Positions 41,547 through 51,445 of a stretch of DNA of 59,695 nt are shown piece by piece (position 1 is the first letter of the stretch; each line of letters begins with the position of its first letter). Under the pieces are notes generated by a model that did not search any database, was not told the DNA's origin, and saw nothing but the letters and a program-made list of their open reading frames with translations. This DNA comes from Ruminococcus sp. (GTDB lineage: Bacteria > Bacillota > Clostridia > Oscillospirales > Acutalibacteraceae), in contig JAFQNJ010000065.1 in NCBI GenBank assembly GCA_017395925.1, positions 1 through 59,695 on the forward strand. The letters are read 5' to 3'. Made by a program: the position numbers and the translations under genes.

Positions 41547-42467
41547 GTGAGTTTTGCCCACGAAGTAAAAAAGGAACTGTCAAAAGCGGTACACACAAAT
41601 CAAAGCACAGAACTTTCTGAGTGCTACGGAATGCTTCTTTTTTCAAGGCATTTTTCCGCAAGTGAAACAGCACTTAAGACTGAATCAATCCACGTTGCCG
41701 AAAAATACACGGACTTGCTCACCAAATTGTTTTCACCTGTTATTGAGAAGCAATCGACCCTCAGAGCCTCCAAAAAATTCATCAATCTCCATGCGGTTAA
41801 TCTGGTAATTCCTGAAGAATCCGCCAATATTTTTTCTTACTTCGGACATTCGGACAAGAGTCCCAGCCTCCGTCTTAACAGAGCAAATATCGACGACGAT
41901 ATGTGCAGAGCCGCTTTTTTAAGAGGTGCTTTTATGTCCTGCGGCTCCGTCAATGACCCCGAGAAGAACTACCATCTGGAATTCTGTTCGCAGTACAAGA
42001 ATCTCTCAAACGACCTTTGCACACTTCTTGAGGAGATAGAGGAGTGCAGACTCACTCCCAAGGTAGTCCTTCGAAGCGGCGCCTATGTTGTGTATCTCAA
42101 AGACAGCGAGCAGATAACAGACTTGCTTACGTATATCGGAGCTCCGAATTCGGCGATGGATATAATGAACGCAAAAGCCTACAAGGAAATGCGTAATATC
42201 GCCAACCGCCGCACTAATTCAGAACTTGCAAATATTGCAAAGACAGCCTCCGCATCCGCCAGACAGCTGGCGGCTATCGAGAAACTCGACAATACCATCG
42301 GACTTTCATCCCTGCCCGCACAGCTTTACGAGATAGCTCTCCTGCGTCAGCAGAATCCCGAGCTTTCTCTGCGTGACTTGGGCGAGATGCTCAGCCCTCC
42401 AATATCCAGAAGCGGAGTCAACCACAGGCTTATGAAGCTTGTGGAGCTTGCTGAAGAAGAACTTTAA
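41547..42467 (+). CDS. whiA: DNA-binding protein WhiA
   Basis: Start chosen at GTG 41547 behind AAAGGAGG; the upstream frame to 41505 overlaps rapZ without a site. The 306-residue protein has an N-terminal LAGLIDADG-like domain (LRGAFMSCGSVNDPEKNYHLEF) and a C-terminal helix-turn-helix with LSLRDLGEMLSPPISRSGVNHRL. WhiA binds DNA and affects division and, in Bacillus, chromosome segregation. TATAAT at 41522-41527 may provide an internal promoter. Confidence 0.95.
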   Translation: MSFAHEVKKELSKAVHTNQSTELSECYGMLLFSRHFSASETALKTESIHVAEKYTDLLTKLFSPVIEKQSTLRASKKFINLHAVNLVIPEESANIFSYFGHSDKSPSLRLNRANIDDDMCRAAFLRGAFMSCGSVNDPEKNYHLEFCSQYKNLSNDLCTLLEEIEECRLTPKVVLRSGAYVVYLKDSEQITDLLTYIGAPNSAMDIMNAKAYKEMRNIANRRTNSELANIAKTASASARQLAAIEKLDNTIGLSSLPAQLYEIALLRQQNPELSLRDLGEMLSPPISRSGVNHRLMKLVELAEEEL

Positions 42468-42483
42468 GAATAAGGTGAAAAAT

Positions 42484-42741
42484 ATGAGTGATAAAGCCAA
42501 CATTGTTTCAAATGATAAATTCAAAGATTTAAGCTATGACAAAGCAATAGAAAAACTTAACTCCCTCATAACTCAGCTTGAGAGGGGCGAGGGAACATTT
42601 GATGAACTTATGCAGGTCTATAAGGAAGCATTTGAATACTACACCTACTGCAGTGATTATTTAAGTGTAGCAGGTGAAAAGATTAAGAATCTCAATTCAC
42701 AGATAACTGCTATTTCGAATCCTCTGGAGGACATCGTATGA
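42484..42741 (+). CDS. xseB: Exodeoxyribonuclease VII small subunit
   Basis: Start at ATG 42484 gives 85 residues. The helical segments YDKAIEKLNSLITQLERGEG and the tail around FEYYTYCSDYLSVAGEKI fit XseB, which binds the large subunit XseA to degrade single-stranded DNA. The xseA gene is not adjacent as it usually is. The stop overlaps ispA by 4 bases. Confidence 0.87.
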   Translation: MSDKANIVSNDKFKDLSYDKAIEKLNSLITQLERGEGTFDELMQVYKEAFEYYTYCSDYLSVAGEKIKNLNSQITAISNPLEDIV

Positions 42742-43652
42742 TTAAGGAAAAACTTTCAGAATTACTTACAGAATGTAAAAACTGTACCGACACCGAGCTT
42801 ATAGAGAAACTTCTCAGCCACTATCTCAGCCAGCGTGGCACACTCTACGATGTGCTGTGGGATTCCATGGAGTATTCCGTAAGTGCAGGGGGAAAGCGTG
42901 TCAGACCTATGCTTACTATGGAATTCTGCCGTCTGTGCGGAGGAAATGTTAATAGTGCCGCTGTCTTCGGATGTGCTGTGGAGTTTATACATACATATTC
43001 TCTTATCCACGATGACCTTCCCTGTATGGATAACGACGATATGCGCCGAGGAAAACCCTCTAATCATATAGCTTTCTCCGAGGATACAGCCCTCCTTGCA
43101 GGCGATGCCCTCCAGAGCCTTGCCTTCGAGGTAATGCTCTCTGAGGAGACTCTCTCTTTAGTTGAGCCGTCCCTTGCCGCCCGTGCCGCAGGTTACCTTG
43201 CAGAATGTGCAGGTGCAAACGGAATGGTAGGCGGTCAGGTTATCGACCTGCTTTACGAGGACAAACCCTCCACCACGGAGATAATCAGAGAAATCCATCT
43301 TCTCAAAACAGCGGCACTCATAAGAGCCGCCTGTGTAATGGGATGTATCGTAGCGGGTGCCGATGAAGTGAAAATCAAGGCGGCTGAGAAATACGCCGAG
43401 TGTATCGGTCTCACTTTCCAGATTGTTGACGATATTCTGGATGTTACTTCTACCGCTGAGGAACTGGGTAAACCCATCGGTTCCGATCTTGAAAACGGCA
43501 AATCTACTCTGGTGTCTCTCTTGGGACTTGAAGAGTGCAGAAAACTTGCCGAGAATTATACCGGTGATGCCCTCGAAGCCCTTGAATCTTTTGACGGAGA
43601 CACTACTGCGCTCAAGGATTTCGCGCTGAAACTTTTAAACCGTAAGAACTGA
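42738..43652 (+). CDS. ispA: Geranyl/farnesyl diphosphate synthase
   Basis: This 304-residue trans-prenyltransferase has the first Asp-rich motif LIHDDLPCMDNDDMRRG and the second VDDILDVTS, with GGKRVRPML at the start of the core. It condenses isopentenyl diphosphate to farnesyl or geranylgeranyl diphosphate. It is followed by dxs, so isoprenoid supply and use are coexpressed. Confidence 0.93.
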   Translation: MIKEKLSELLTECKNCTDTELIEKLLSHYLSQRGTLYDVLWDSMEYSVSAGGKRVRPMLTMEFCRLCGGNVNSAAVFGCAVEFIHTYSLIHDDLPCMDNDDMRRGKPSNHIAFSEDTALLAGDALQSLAFEVMLSEETLSLVEPSLAARAAGYLAECAGANGMVGGQVIDLLYEDKPSTTEIIREIHLLKTAALIRAACVMGCIVAGADEVKIKAAEKYAECIGLTFQIVDDILDVTSTAEELGKPIGSDLENGKSTLVSLLGLEECRKLAENYTGDALEALESFDGDTTALKDFALKLLNRKN

Positions 43653-43687
43653 TTTTTAACCTTTGCTCAGAATTGTGGGGTACAGAT

Positions 43688-45550
43688 ATGGAAAACACAC
43701 AGAGCTTCCCGATGCTTGAAAATATAAAATCACCTGCCGACCTGAAGAAACTCTCCGTAGAGGAGCTTCCTGCCCTCTGTGAAGAAATCCGACGCAAGCT
43801 CATCCTCACCGTTTCCGAAAACGGCGGACACCTTGCATCAAATCTTGGTGTGGTTGAGCTTACTGTGGCAATGCACTATGTCTTCGATTGTCCTGAAGAC
43901 AGCTTTGTCTGGGATGTGGGACACCAGTGTTACACCCACAAGATGCTCACAGGCAGATACGACAGAATCGGCACCATTAGAAAAACAGGCGGTCTCTCAG
44001 GCTTCCCCAGACGCTACGAGAGTCCCTGTGATGCTTTCGGAGCAGGTCACAGCAGTACCTCTATCTCTGCGGCTCTGGGTATCGCCAAGGCAAAACAACT
44101 CCGCGGTGACCAAAGCCACACGCTGGCAATTATCGGTGACGGCTCTTTCACAGGCGGACTTGCCTTTGAGGGTATGAACAATGCAGGGCGATTCAAAGGC
44201 AACTTTATGGTTGTCCTCAACGACAACAAAATGTCTATTTCCAAAAACGTGGGTGCCTTCTCCAAGTACCTCAACAATATGCGTATAAGCCCTTGGTATG
44301 CTAATGCCAAGAGTGGTCTGGAGCGGTTTCTTACCAAGGTCCCCGTTGTGGGATATCCTATAGTAAAGCTCCTCACCAGATTCAAGAACAGAATCAGACA
44401 GAATGTCTATAAAAATAACCTTTTTGCCGATTTCGGCTTCCTCTACTACGGTCCCGTTGACGGACACGATATTGAGGACATCATCAATGTTTTCAGAATT
44501 GCCAAGAAGGTGGATAAGCCCGTACTTATTCATGCGGTAACCCTCAAAGGCAAGGGCTACCAGTTTGCCGAGGATGACCCCAAGAGCTTCCACGGTATCG
44601 GCAAGTTTGATATTGATACAGGTGAGCCTTTAAGCCATTCGGACTCTTATTCCGACTGCTTCGGCGAAACTATGATAGATTTGGCAAAGAAGCACGAAAA
44701 CCTCTGTGCCATCACAGCGGCGATGACCGTGGGTACAGGACTCTCTGAATTCGCAAATCAGTATAAGGACAGATTCTTTGACGTGGGAATTGCCGAGGAG
44801 CATGCCGTCACCTTCGGAAGCGGACTTGCCAGTCAGGGAATAATTCCCGTATTCGCAGTATATTCCAGTTTTCTGCAGAGAGCCTATGACCAGCTTATCC
44901 ACGATGCCGCGGTTCAGAATCTCCATCTGGTGCTGGGTGTTGACCGTGCAGGCGTGGTAGGTGAGGACGGCGAAACCCATCAGGGACTCTTTGATGTGTC
45001 AATTCTCAACTCCATTCCGGGCACAACTATTTATTCACCCTGTTATTTTGAGGAACTAAAGGCATCTCTTGTGAAAGCTGTGGAGGAAGACAAAGGTCTT
45101 ACCGCAGTACGTTACCCCCGCGGCGGTGAGCCTTATCGTCCTCTGGATTTTGAGGAATCCGATATAAATTATAATATCTACGGTAACCGCAATGCCTCCC
45201 GACTTATCGTCACTTACGGAAGACTTTTCGCTGAAGCCTGCAAGGCAAAGGAGATGCTCCAGAAGGTCGGTATCGAGGTTTGTATTCTCAAACTCAATCG
45301 TATCAAACCCATTGATAATGAAGCTGTGAAATTTGCCGCAAACTTCCGCAAGATTCAGTTCTTTGAGGAAGGAATGCGAAGCGGCGGTGTAGCCGAGATT
45401 TTTGAATCAGAGCTTATGAAGCAGAAATTTGTAGGCACTTACCGCATAACCGCCATTGAAGATATGTTCATTCCTCATTCCAAAGATACAGTTGCCCTTC
45501 ACGCACTTCACCTTGATGCCGAGGGTATGTATGGAATTATGAAGAAATAA
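43688..45550 (+). CDS. dxs: 1-deoxy-D-xylulose-5-phosphate synthase
   Basis: Start chosen at ATG 43688 behind GTGGGG. The 620-residue thiamine diphosphate enzyme makes DXP from pyruvate and glyceraldehyde 3-phosphate. Visible segments are GGHLASNLGVVELT, DVGHQCYTHK, the ThDP motif GDGSFTGGLAFEGMNNAG to NDN, and the C-terminal transketolase part with AEEHAVTFGSGLA and DRAGVVGEDGETHQG. It starts the MEP route that feeds the upstream ispA. Confidence 0.96.
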   Translation: MENTQSFPMLENIKSPADLKKLSVEELPALCEEIRRKLILTVSENGGHLASNLGVVELTVAMHYVFDCPEDSFVWDVGHQCYTHKMLTGRYDRIGTIRKTGGLSGFPRRYESPCDAFGAGHSSTSISAALGIAKAKQLRGDQSHTLAIIGDGSFTGGLAFEGMNNAGRFKGNFMVVLNDNKMSISKNVGAFSKYLNNMRISPWYANAKSGLERFLTKVPVVGYPIVKLLTRFKNRIRQNVYKNNLFADFGFLYYGPVDGHDIEDIINVFRIAKKVDKPVLIHAVTLKGKGYQFAEDDPKSFHGIGKFDIDTGEPLSHSDSYSDCFGETMIDLAKKHENLCAITAAMTVGTGLSEFANQYKDRFFDVGIAEEHAVTFGSGLASQGIIPVFAVYSSFLQRAYDQLIHDAAVQNLHLVLGVDRAGVVGEDGETHQGLFDVSILNSIPGTTIYSPCYFEELKASLVKAVEEDKGLTAVRYPRGGEPYRPLDFEESDINYNIYGNRNASRLIVTYGRLFAEACKAKEMLQKVGIEVCILKLNRIKPIDNEAVKFAANFRKIQFFEEGMRSGGVAEIFESELMKQKFVGTYRITAIEDMFIPHSKDTVALHALHLDAEGMYGIMKK

Positions 45551-45568
45551 TTATTAGTCGGAGTATTT

Positions 45569-46378
45569 ATGAAGAAAAGACTTGATGTTCTCTTATTTGA
45601 GAAAGGTCTCACCGAAAGCCGCGAGAAAGCCAAAGCGGTGATTATGGCGGGACTTGTATATGTAAATAATCAGAAAGCCGATAAATGCGGCAGTACCTAT
45701 GACGAAGAATCTCAGATTGAAGTCAGAGGCCCTCAGCTTAAATATGTAAGCCGCGGAGGTTTGAAACTGGAAAAAGCCCTGAAAGTTTTTCCCATTAGCC
45801 TTGAAGGCGTCACCGCCATAGACATCGGGGCTTCCACAGGGGGCTTTACCGATTGTATGCTGCAGAACGGAGCCAAGAAAGTGTATTCCGTAGATGTAGG
45901 TTACGGTCAGCTTGCGTGGAAACTCCGCACCGATGAGCGTGTGGTCAATATGGAACGCACCAATTTCAGAAAAGTCACCCGTGAAGATATTCCTGAGGAA
46001 ATCGACTTCTTCTCAGTTGACGTTTCCTTTATCTCTCTGAAACTCATCCTGCCCGTGGCACGAGAACTACTGAGAGATTCCGGCGAGGCGGTGTGTCTTA
46101 TCAAGCCCCAGTTTGAAGCAGGCAGGGAAAAGGTAGGCAAAAAGGGCGTAGTCCGCGATATCAAGGTTCACGAGGAGGTTATTTTAACCATCCGTGACTT
46201 CTGTATAGAGGCAGGATATGATGTTCTCGGTCTCGACTTTTCACCCGTCAAGGGTCCCGAGGGCAATATCGAGTATCTCATTCATCTGAGAAAGAGTAAC
46301 TCTCCGAAACTGCTCACGGATGTTACACCCGAAACCCTTGCAGAACTTTCACATAAGGAGCTTCATAAGGAGGCTTAA
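45569..46378 (+). CDS. tlyA: TlyA family rRNA 2'-O-methyltransferase
   Basis: This 269-residue protein has an N-terminal S4 domain (KKRLDVLLFEKGLTESREKA) and an FtsJ-like SAM domain with AIDIGASTGGFTDCML, VDVGYGQLAW and LIKPQFEAGRE. TlyA/YqxC methylates ribose in 16S and 23S rRNA. It lies in the conserved dxs-tlyA-nadK-argR-recN run. Confidence 0.92.
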   Translation: MKKRLDVLLFEKGLTESREKAKAVIMAGLVYVNNQKADKCGSTYDEESQIEVRGPQLKYVSRGGLKLEKALKVFPISLEGVTAIDIGASTGGFTDCMLQNGAKKVYSVDVGYGQLAWKLRTDERVVNMERTNFRKVTREDIPEEIDFFSVDVSFISLKLILPVARELLRDSGEAVCLIKPQFEAGREKVGKKGVVRDIKVHEEVILTIRDFCIEAGYDVLGLDFSPVKGPEGNIEYLIHLRKSNSPKLLTDVTPETLAELSHKELHKEA

Positions 46379-46381
46379 GCT

Positions 46382-47233
46382 ATGAATATCGCATTAATAG
46401 TTAATTTTGATAAACCTAATTCCGCAGATACCGCCGAGAGAATCATTGCTATACTTTGCAAGGAGGGTATTTCTGTCTATATGCTCTCTGAGAATAAGGT
46501 TAAGTTTTCTCACAGAGATGTAACATATCTGCAGAGTTACGAGGAACTTTTCAGCGTGGCTGATGCGGCAGTGACCGTAGGCGGAGACGGCACAATTATC
46601 CACAGCGCCCGCTATGCCGCCAAGATGTCAAAACCTATACTCGGCGTCAATATGGGCAGAATCGGATACGTTGCCGAGCTTGAACCCTCTGAAATTTCAA
46701 TGCTCAAAGAACTTGCTAATGGCAACTTCTCCATAATGAACAGGATGCTCCTTGGTGTAGAAGTTCTGCACGCTGATGGCTCAGCAGAAGAGTATATTGC
46801 TGTCAATGACGCGGTTATCTCAAGAGGTGCACTGTCCCGAATGACAGAGCTTGAAGTTTGTGCAGGAAGTGAGCGGATACTCTGCTACCGAGCCGACGGA
46901 CTTCTTTTCTCGACTCCCACAGGCTCCACCGCCTATGCACTCTCTGCGGGAGGCCCCGTAATCGATCCTGCTCTGAGCCTTATCGAACTCACTCCCGTGT
47001 GTCCTCATTCACTCACTGCCCGAACAGTGCTGTTTACTGATGATACAGTCCTTGAGGTGAAATCCAGAAACGGCGACACCGCATATCTCACCGTTGACGG
47101 ACAGATATCCGTCGCCCTTGATTTTAGCGATAAAGTCAAGATATTCCGAAGCGAGTACACACTCTCCATGATTACAATGAAAGAAAAGAATTTTTATAAA
47201 CTAGCTGGCGAAAAGCTGAAAGAAGGTATTTGA
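46382..47233 (+). CDS. nadK: NAD kinase
   Basis: This 283-residue kinase has the GGDGTIIHSAR motif (VTVGGDGT), NMGRIGYVAEL, and the NAD-contacting YRADGLLFSTPTGSTAYALSAGGP segment, here broken by one loop. It phosphorylates NAD to NADP. The gene lies 3 bases after tlyA and 1 base before argR. Confidence 0.95.
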   Translation: MNIALIVNFDKPNSADTAERIIAILCKEGISVYMLSENKVKFSHRDVTYLQSYEELFSVADAAVTVGGDGTIIHSARYAAKMSKPILGVNMGRIGYVAELEPSEISMLKELANGNFSIMNRMLLGVEVLHADGSAEEYIAVNDAVISRGALSRMTELEVCAGSERILCYRADGLLFSTPTGSTAYALSAGGPVIDPALSLIELTPVCPHSLTARTVLFTDDTVLEVKSRNGDTAYLTVDGQISVALDFSDKVKIFRSEYTLSMITMKEKNFYKLAGEKLKEGI

Positions 47234-47234
47234 T

Positions 47235-47684
47235 ATGAAACTTAACAGACACGGTAAAATTCTTGAGCTTATCAAAACTCATCCGATAACAACTCAGGAA
47301 GAACTCCTTCAGAAACTCAAGGAGGAGGGATACAGCGTAACTCAGTCTACAGTGTCCAGAGATATCAAGACCCTCAGACTTCAGAAATCTCATTCTGTTG
47401 ATGGCAGTTATCGCTATTGTGCTCCCCAGAGTGTGGGACACGATTTGAAGAACGGCTTTGCCGGCATTCTCTCAGGCTCGGTTATTTCCGTACTGACAGC
47501 CCAGAATATCGTTGTTGTCAAGACTTTCAGCGGTATGGCATCAGCCGCTTGTGCCGCTATCGATTCAATGAATCTCAGTACGGTAGTAGGTTCTCTTGCA
47601 GGTGATGATACCATATTTATCGCCTGTACAGACAACGAATCGGCGGCAAATCTCCTTGTTGCACTTCAGAAGTACACTTCCTGA
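47235..47684 (+). CDS. argR: Arginine repressor ArgR/AhrC
   Basis: This 149-residue protein has the N-terminal winged helix (RHGKILELIKTHPITTQEEL, VTQSTVSRDIKTLRL) and the C-terminal arginine-binding trimer domain with GMASAACAAIDS and GTVAG-like VGSLAGDDTIF. It represses arginine synthesis when arginine is high. Position before recN is typical of Firmicutes. Confidence 0.95.
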   Translation: MKLNRHGKILELIKTHPITTQEELLQKLKEEGYSVTQSTVSRDIKTLRLQKSHSVDGSYRYCAPQSVGHDLKNGFAGILSGSVISVLTAQNIVVVKTFSGMASAACAAIDSMNLSTVVGSLAGDDTIFIACTDNESAANLLVALQKYTS

Positions 47685-47720
47685 AAACGCAGTATTTAAT
47701 TTAAGTTCGGGGTGAGACGA

Positions 47721-49388
47721 ATGCTCAGTAAACTTTACATAGAAAATATAGCGGTTATCGAGAAAACCGAAATTGATTTTCAGTCGGGATTCAATGTCCT
47801 GACAGGTGAGACCGGTGCAGGTAAAAGTATTATAATTGATGCCATTACCGCTGTTCTCGGCAGACGTACTTCCCGAGAACTTGTCCGCACAGGTGCAGAT
47901 TCAGCCTTTGTCAGTGCCACATTTACTTCTCCCGGAAGAGAAACCCTCCGTGTACTCTCTGAGCTTGGTATAGAACTTTCGGACGGCGAACTGCTCCTTG
48001 AAAGAGAGTTTACCCTTTCAGGCAAAAATAACTGCAAAATCAACGGCAGACCGGCAAATATTGCAACTCTCCGTCAGGTGTCCGCATCTCTTATCAATAT
48101 CCACGGACAGCATGAGAGCTATGAGCTTATGTCTCCCGACCTGCACATAAACTATATTGATGCATATGGCGGCCACTCTGAACTTTTAGAGAACTACCGT
48201 GAGGTTTACGGCGAATATAAGGAAATTAGCCGTATTCTCTCCGGAAAAGAGAGCGACGAGAGAGAACGCCTGCGCAGAGCGGATCTGCTGAGATTTCAGG
48301 TAGAAGAACTTGAGTCGGCAGATATATCTGTCGGTGAGTATGAAACTCTGACAAGCGAGAGAAATATCCTGCTCAACGCCACAAAACTCAGAGAACTCCT
48401 GTCAACAAGCCTCTTTTATCTGAACGGCGATTCAGGAGAAATCAGCGGTGCTGTATCCCTTGCATCGGAGAGTTCGGATTCTCTCTCCTGTGCCGCAGGA
48501 CTTATGCCCGAACTTGAAGAACTCTCACAGAGACTTACAAGTGCTTTCTACGAGCTTGAGGATATTTCCTCGGAGGTATCCAGAACTGCCGATAATATTG
48601 AATCAGACCCAATGAGACTTGAAGATGTGGAGCAGAGACTTGACCTCCTTACAAAGCTTATGAAAAAATACGCTCCCACAGAAGAGGAGATACTTGATTA
48701 TCTGAGCAGCATCAAGGAAGAACTTGAAACTTTGGAGTCCTATGCAGAGGACAGAGAACAGCTTATTATAAAACAACAGGAAAAATACAGAGAAGCTATG
48801 AGAATAGCCACAGAACTTTCTCATGTCAGAAGAACGTCTGCCCATAACTTCTCAAGTGAAGTTATGGAGCGTATGCGCCTGCTCGATATGCCAAGTGCCG
48901 TATTCGAAGTATATCAGGAGAATACGGACCTTGCCGAAAACGGTATAGATAAAATTGAATTTCTGGTGTCCACCAATGCAGGCGAGCCCGTGAAGCCTGT
49001 GGCAAAGGTTGCTTCAGGCGGTGAACTTTCGCGAATGATGCTTTCCGTCAAGACGGTGCTTTCCGAAAGCGACCCCACAGACACCCTTATTTTCGACGAG
49101 GTGGACAGCGGTATCTCAGGCTCAGCGGCTCAGAGAGTGGGTAATGCCCTCTTTGATGTCAGCAAGTCATCCCAGGTGCTCTGCGTTACCCATCTGCCAC
49201 AGATTGCGGCAATGGCACAGACACATTATCTTATCAAAAAATCAGAACTAAACGGCAGAACCTTCACCGATGTAACACCTCTTGACAGAGAGGGCAGAAT
49301 AGGGGAACTCTCCCGCATTATAGGTGGAGAAAAACTCACTGATGCATCGAAAAAATACGCAGAGGAACTGCTTTCAGTACATAGTTAA
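47721..49388 (+). CDS. recN: DNA repair ATPase RecN
   Basis: ATG 47721 behind GGGGTGAG is preferred to GTG 47712. The 555-residue SMC-like protein has Walker A TGETGAGKSIIID, the DNA-end motif INIHGQHESYELM, long coiled coils (about 150-400), signature SGGELSRMMLS and Walker B LIFDEVDSGISG. It holds sister DNA ends during double-strand break repair. Confidence 0.95.
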   Translation: MLSKLYIENIAVIEKTEIDFQSGFNVLTGETGAGKSIIIDAITAVLGRRTSRELVRTGADSAFVSATFTSPGRETLRVLSELGIELSDGELLLEREFTLSGKNNCKINGRPANIATLRQVSASLINIHGQHESYELMSPDLHINYIDAYGGHSELLENYREVYGEYKEISRILSGKESDERERLRRADLLRFQVEELESADISVGEYETLTSERNILLNATKLRELLSTSLFYLNGDSGEISGAVSLASESSDSLSCAAGLMPELEELSQRLTSAFYELEDISSEVSRTADNIESDPMRLEDVEQRLDLLTKLMKKYAPTEEEILDYLSSIKEELETLESYAEDREQLIIKQQEKYREAMRIATELSHVRRTSAHNFSSEVMERMRLLDMPSAVFEVYQENTDLAENGIDKIEFLVSTNAGEPVKPVAKVASGGELSRMMLSVKTVLSESDPTDTLIFDEVDSGISGSAAQRVGNALFDVSKSSQVLCVTHLPQIAAMAQTHYLIKKSELNGRTFTDVTPLDREGRIGELSRIIGGEKLTDASKKYAEELLSVHS

Positions 49389-49408
49389 AAAGGAATTCGG
49401 AGTGCAGT

Positions 49409-51445
49409 ATGAAAAAATGGACAGTATCAAAACTCAATAAAGAACTTGCGGCTTCTCTTGCAGAAAGCCTCTCTATTCCTATGCTTTTGGCTGTCCTGCT
49501 GACTATAAGAGGAATCGAAACCCCTGAAGAAGCGGAGCGTTTCTTGGGGGACGAAGCTGATATTTCCTCACCTTTTCTTGCCAAAGATATGGAGAAAGCG
49601 GCAAACCGGGTCCGCGAAGCCATTGAAAACGGCGAGAAAATCTGTGTCTATGGTGATTACGACGCAGATGGAGTAACCGCAACTGCTCTCCTTTACTCAT
49701 ATCTTCGTGATGTAGGTGCTGACGTTTCATATTACATCCCCTCACGTGCTGATGAAGGCTACGGTATGAACGAGGATGCAATATATAAACTTCGTGACGA
49801 CGGCATTGACCTTATTATTACAGTTGATAACGGAATATCAGCATATAATGAAATTGAACTTGCAAATTCTCTGGGCATTGATACGGTGGTTACAGACCAT
49901 CACACAGTCCCCGAGGTAATGCCCGAGGCAGTAGCGGTTGTGGATTTGCACCGCGAGGACTGCAAGAGCCCCTTTAAAGAACTTTCCGGTGTAGGTGTTG
50001 CCTTTAAACTGGTAATGGCTATTGAGGGTGAGTATTGTGATGTGGAGTCACTCCTTGAAGAGTACTCCGATTTGGCTGCTCTGGGCACCATAGGCGATAT
50101 CGTAAGCCTTACTGGCGAAAACAGAGTGATAGTAAAGTACGGACTGCGAGCTATCTGCAACTCCCAGCGCCCCGGTATCAGAGCACTTTTACAAAAATCC
50201 ATAAGCTCTGACAAAGCTCCCACTGCCTCAACGCTTGCCTTTACAGTTGTGCCCAGAATCAACGCGGTGGGCAGACTCGGACTTTCGCATCGCTCGGTGG
50301 AGCTTTTGCTGACTGACAGTGAGGAAGAAGCCCTTACCCTTGCCGAGAACCTTACCGATGACAACATCACACGTCAGCAGATTGAGAGGGATATTCTCCT
50401 TGAAATCGATGAAATAATTAAGTCAAATCCTGATATCGTAATGCAGGATATCATTGTGATTGACGGTGAAAACTGGCATCAGGGAGTTATTGGAATTGTT
50501 GCCGCCAGAGTCAAGGGTATCTACGGAAAACCCACAATTATTATTTCCCGTGATGGAGATTGTGCCCGTGCTTCGGGCAGAAGCATAGAGGGCTTCTCCT
50601 TATCCGATGCAATTTTTTCACTCAGCGACCTTCTTATTCATTTCGGCGGTCATCCCATGGCGGTGGGCTTTTCTATGGATTCAGAGAATATTGAGCTTTT
50701 CAAAGATGCCATATATGACTACACCGCAGGTCTTTATGATATGCCCCTTCCCGAACTTTCCCTTGATTGCAAACTCAATCCTTCACTTCTGGATTTGTCC
50801 TTGCTTGATAGCATATCTGCATTGGAGCCCTTCGGTGCAGATAACAATTCCCCTGTATTCGGACTTTATTCCGTCAGAATAGAGGATATAAAAGAACTCT
50901 CGGGAGGAAAACACAGAAAACTCACATTATCCAGACCCGATACAAAATTTACCGCAATGGTTTTCAATGCCGACCCTTCATTTGATTACAGGGTAGGGGA
51001 TATGGTTGATCTGGCTGTAACTCTTGATAAAAACGAGTATGCCGGCTCCGTCAATCTCACGATTATCGTGAGAGATATCAAACTTTCCTCGGTTGATAAT
51101 GAGAAAATGCTCCTCAGCAACCGGATTTTCGAACACTTTATGTCAGGCAGAAGCGTCTCGGCGTCAGATGCAATGAGCATTCTGCCCACCCGTGACGACT
51201 TTGCCGCTATTTATCGGTACCTGAGGACCGCGGGCACTTTCAGCGGAAATCTGGATTTGCTCTCAGTAAGACTTGATATTCCTCTTGGTAAATTGAGAGT
51301 AGTCCTCACAGCTATGTGTGAGCTATCTCTTATCAGTATGACTCAGGGGATGTATTGTACGGAAATCAACATAGCCGAGACAACCGTAAAAGTTGATATC
51401 AATTCAGCGCCAATTATTGTAGAACTCAAGGAGATATGTCTATGA
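49409..51445 (+). CDS. recJ: Single-strand-specific exonuclease RecJ
   Basis: This 678-residue DHH-family nuclease has VYGDYDADGVTATALL, ITVDNGISAYNEI, TDHHTVPE and AALGTIGDIV (metal-binding DHH motifs) and the DHHA1 motif FGGHPMAVGFSM. It degrades 5' single strands in recombination and repair. An extra C-terminal region of roughly 110 residues follows the OB-like domain. It overlaps relA by 4 bases if that gene starts at 51442. Confidence 0.94.
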   Translation: MKKWTVSKLNKELAASLAESLSIPMLLAVLLTIRGIETPEEAERFLGDEADISSPFLAKDMEKAANRVREAIENGEKICVYGDYDADGVTATALLYSYLRDVGADVSYYIPSRADEGYGMNEDAIYKLRDDGIDLIITVDNGISAYNEIELANSLGIDTVVTDHHTVPEVMPEAVAVVDLHREDCKSPFKELSGVGVAFKLVMAIEGEYCDVESLLEEYSDLAALGTIGDIVSLTGENRVIVKYGLRAICNSQRPGIRALLQKSISSDKAPTASTLAFTVVPRINAVGRLGLSHRSVELLLTDSEEEALTLAENLTDDNITRQQIERDILLEIDEIIKSNPDIVMQDIIVIDGENWHQGVIGIVAARVKGIYGKPTIIISRDGDCARASGRSIEGFSLSDAIFSLSDLLIHFGGHPMAVGFSMDSENIELFKDAIYDYTAGLYDMPLPELSLDCKLNPSLLDLSLLDSISALEPFGADNNSPVFGLYSVRIEDIKELSGGKHRKLTLSRPDTKFTAMVFNADPSFDYRVGDMVDLAVTLDKNEYAGSVNLTIIVRDIKLSSVDNEKMLLSNRIFEHFMSGRSVSASDAMSILPTRDDFAAIYRYLRTAGTFSGNLDLLSVRLDIPLGKLRVVLTAMCELSLISMTQGMYCTEINIAETTVKVDINSAPIIVELKEICL

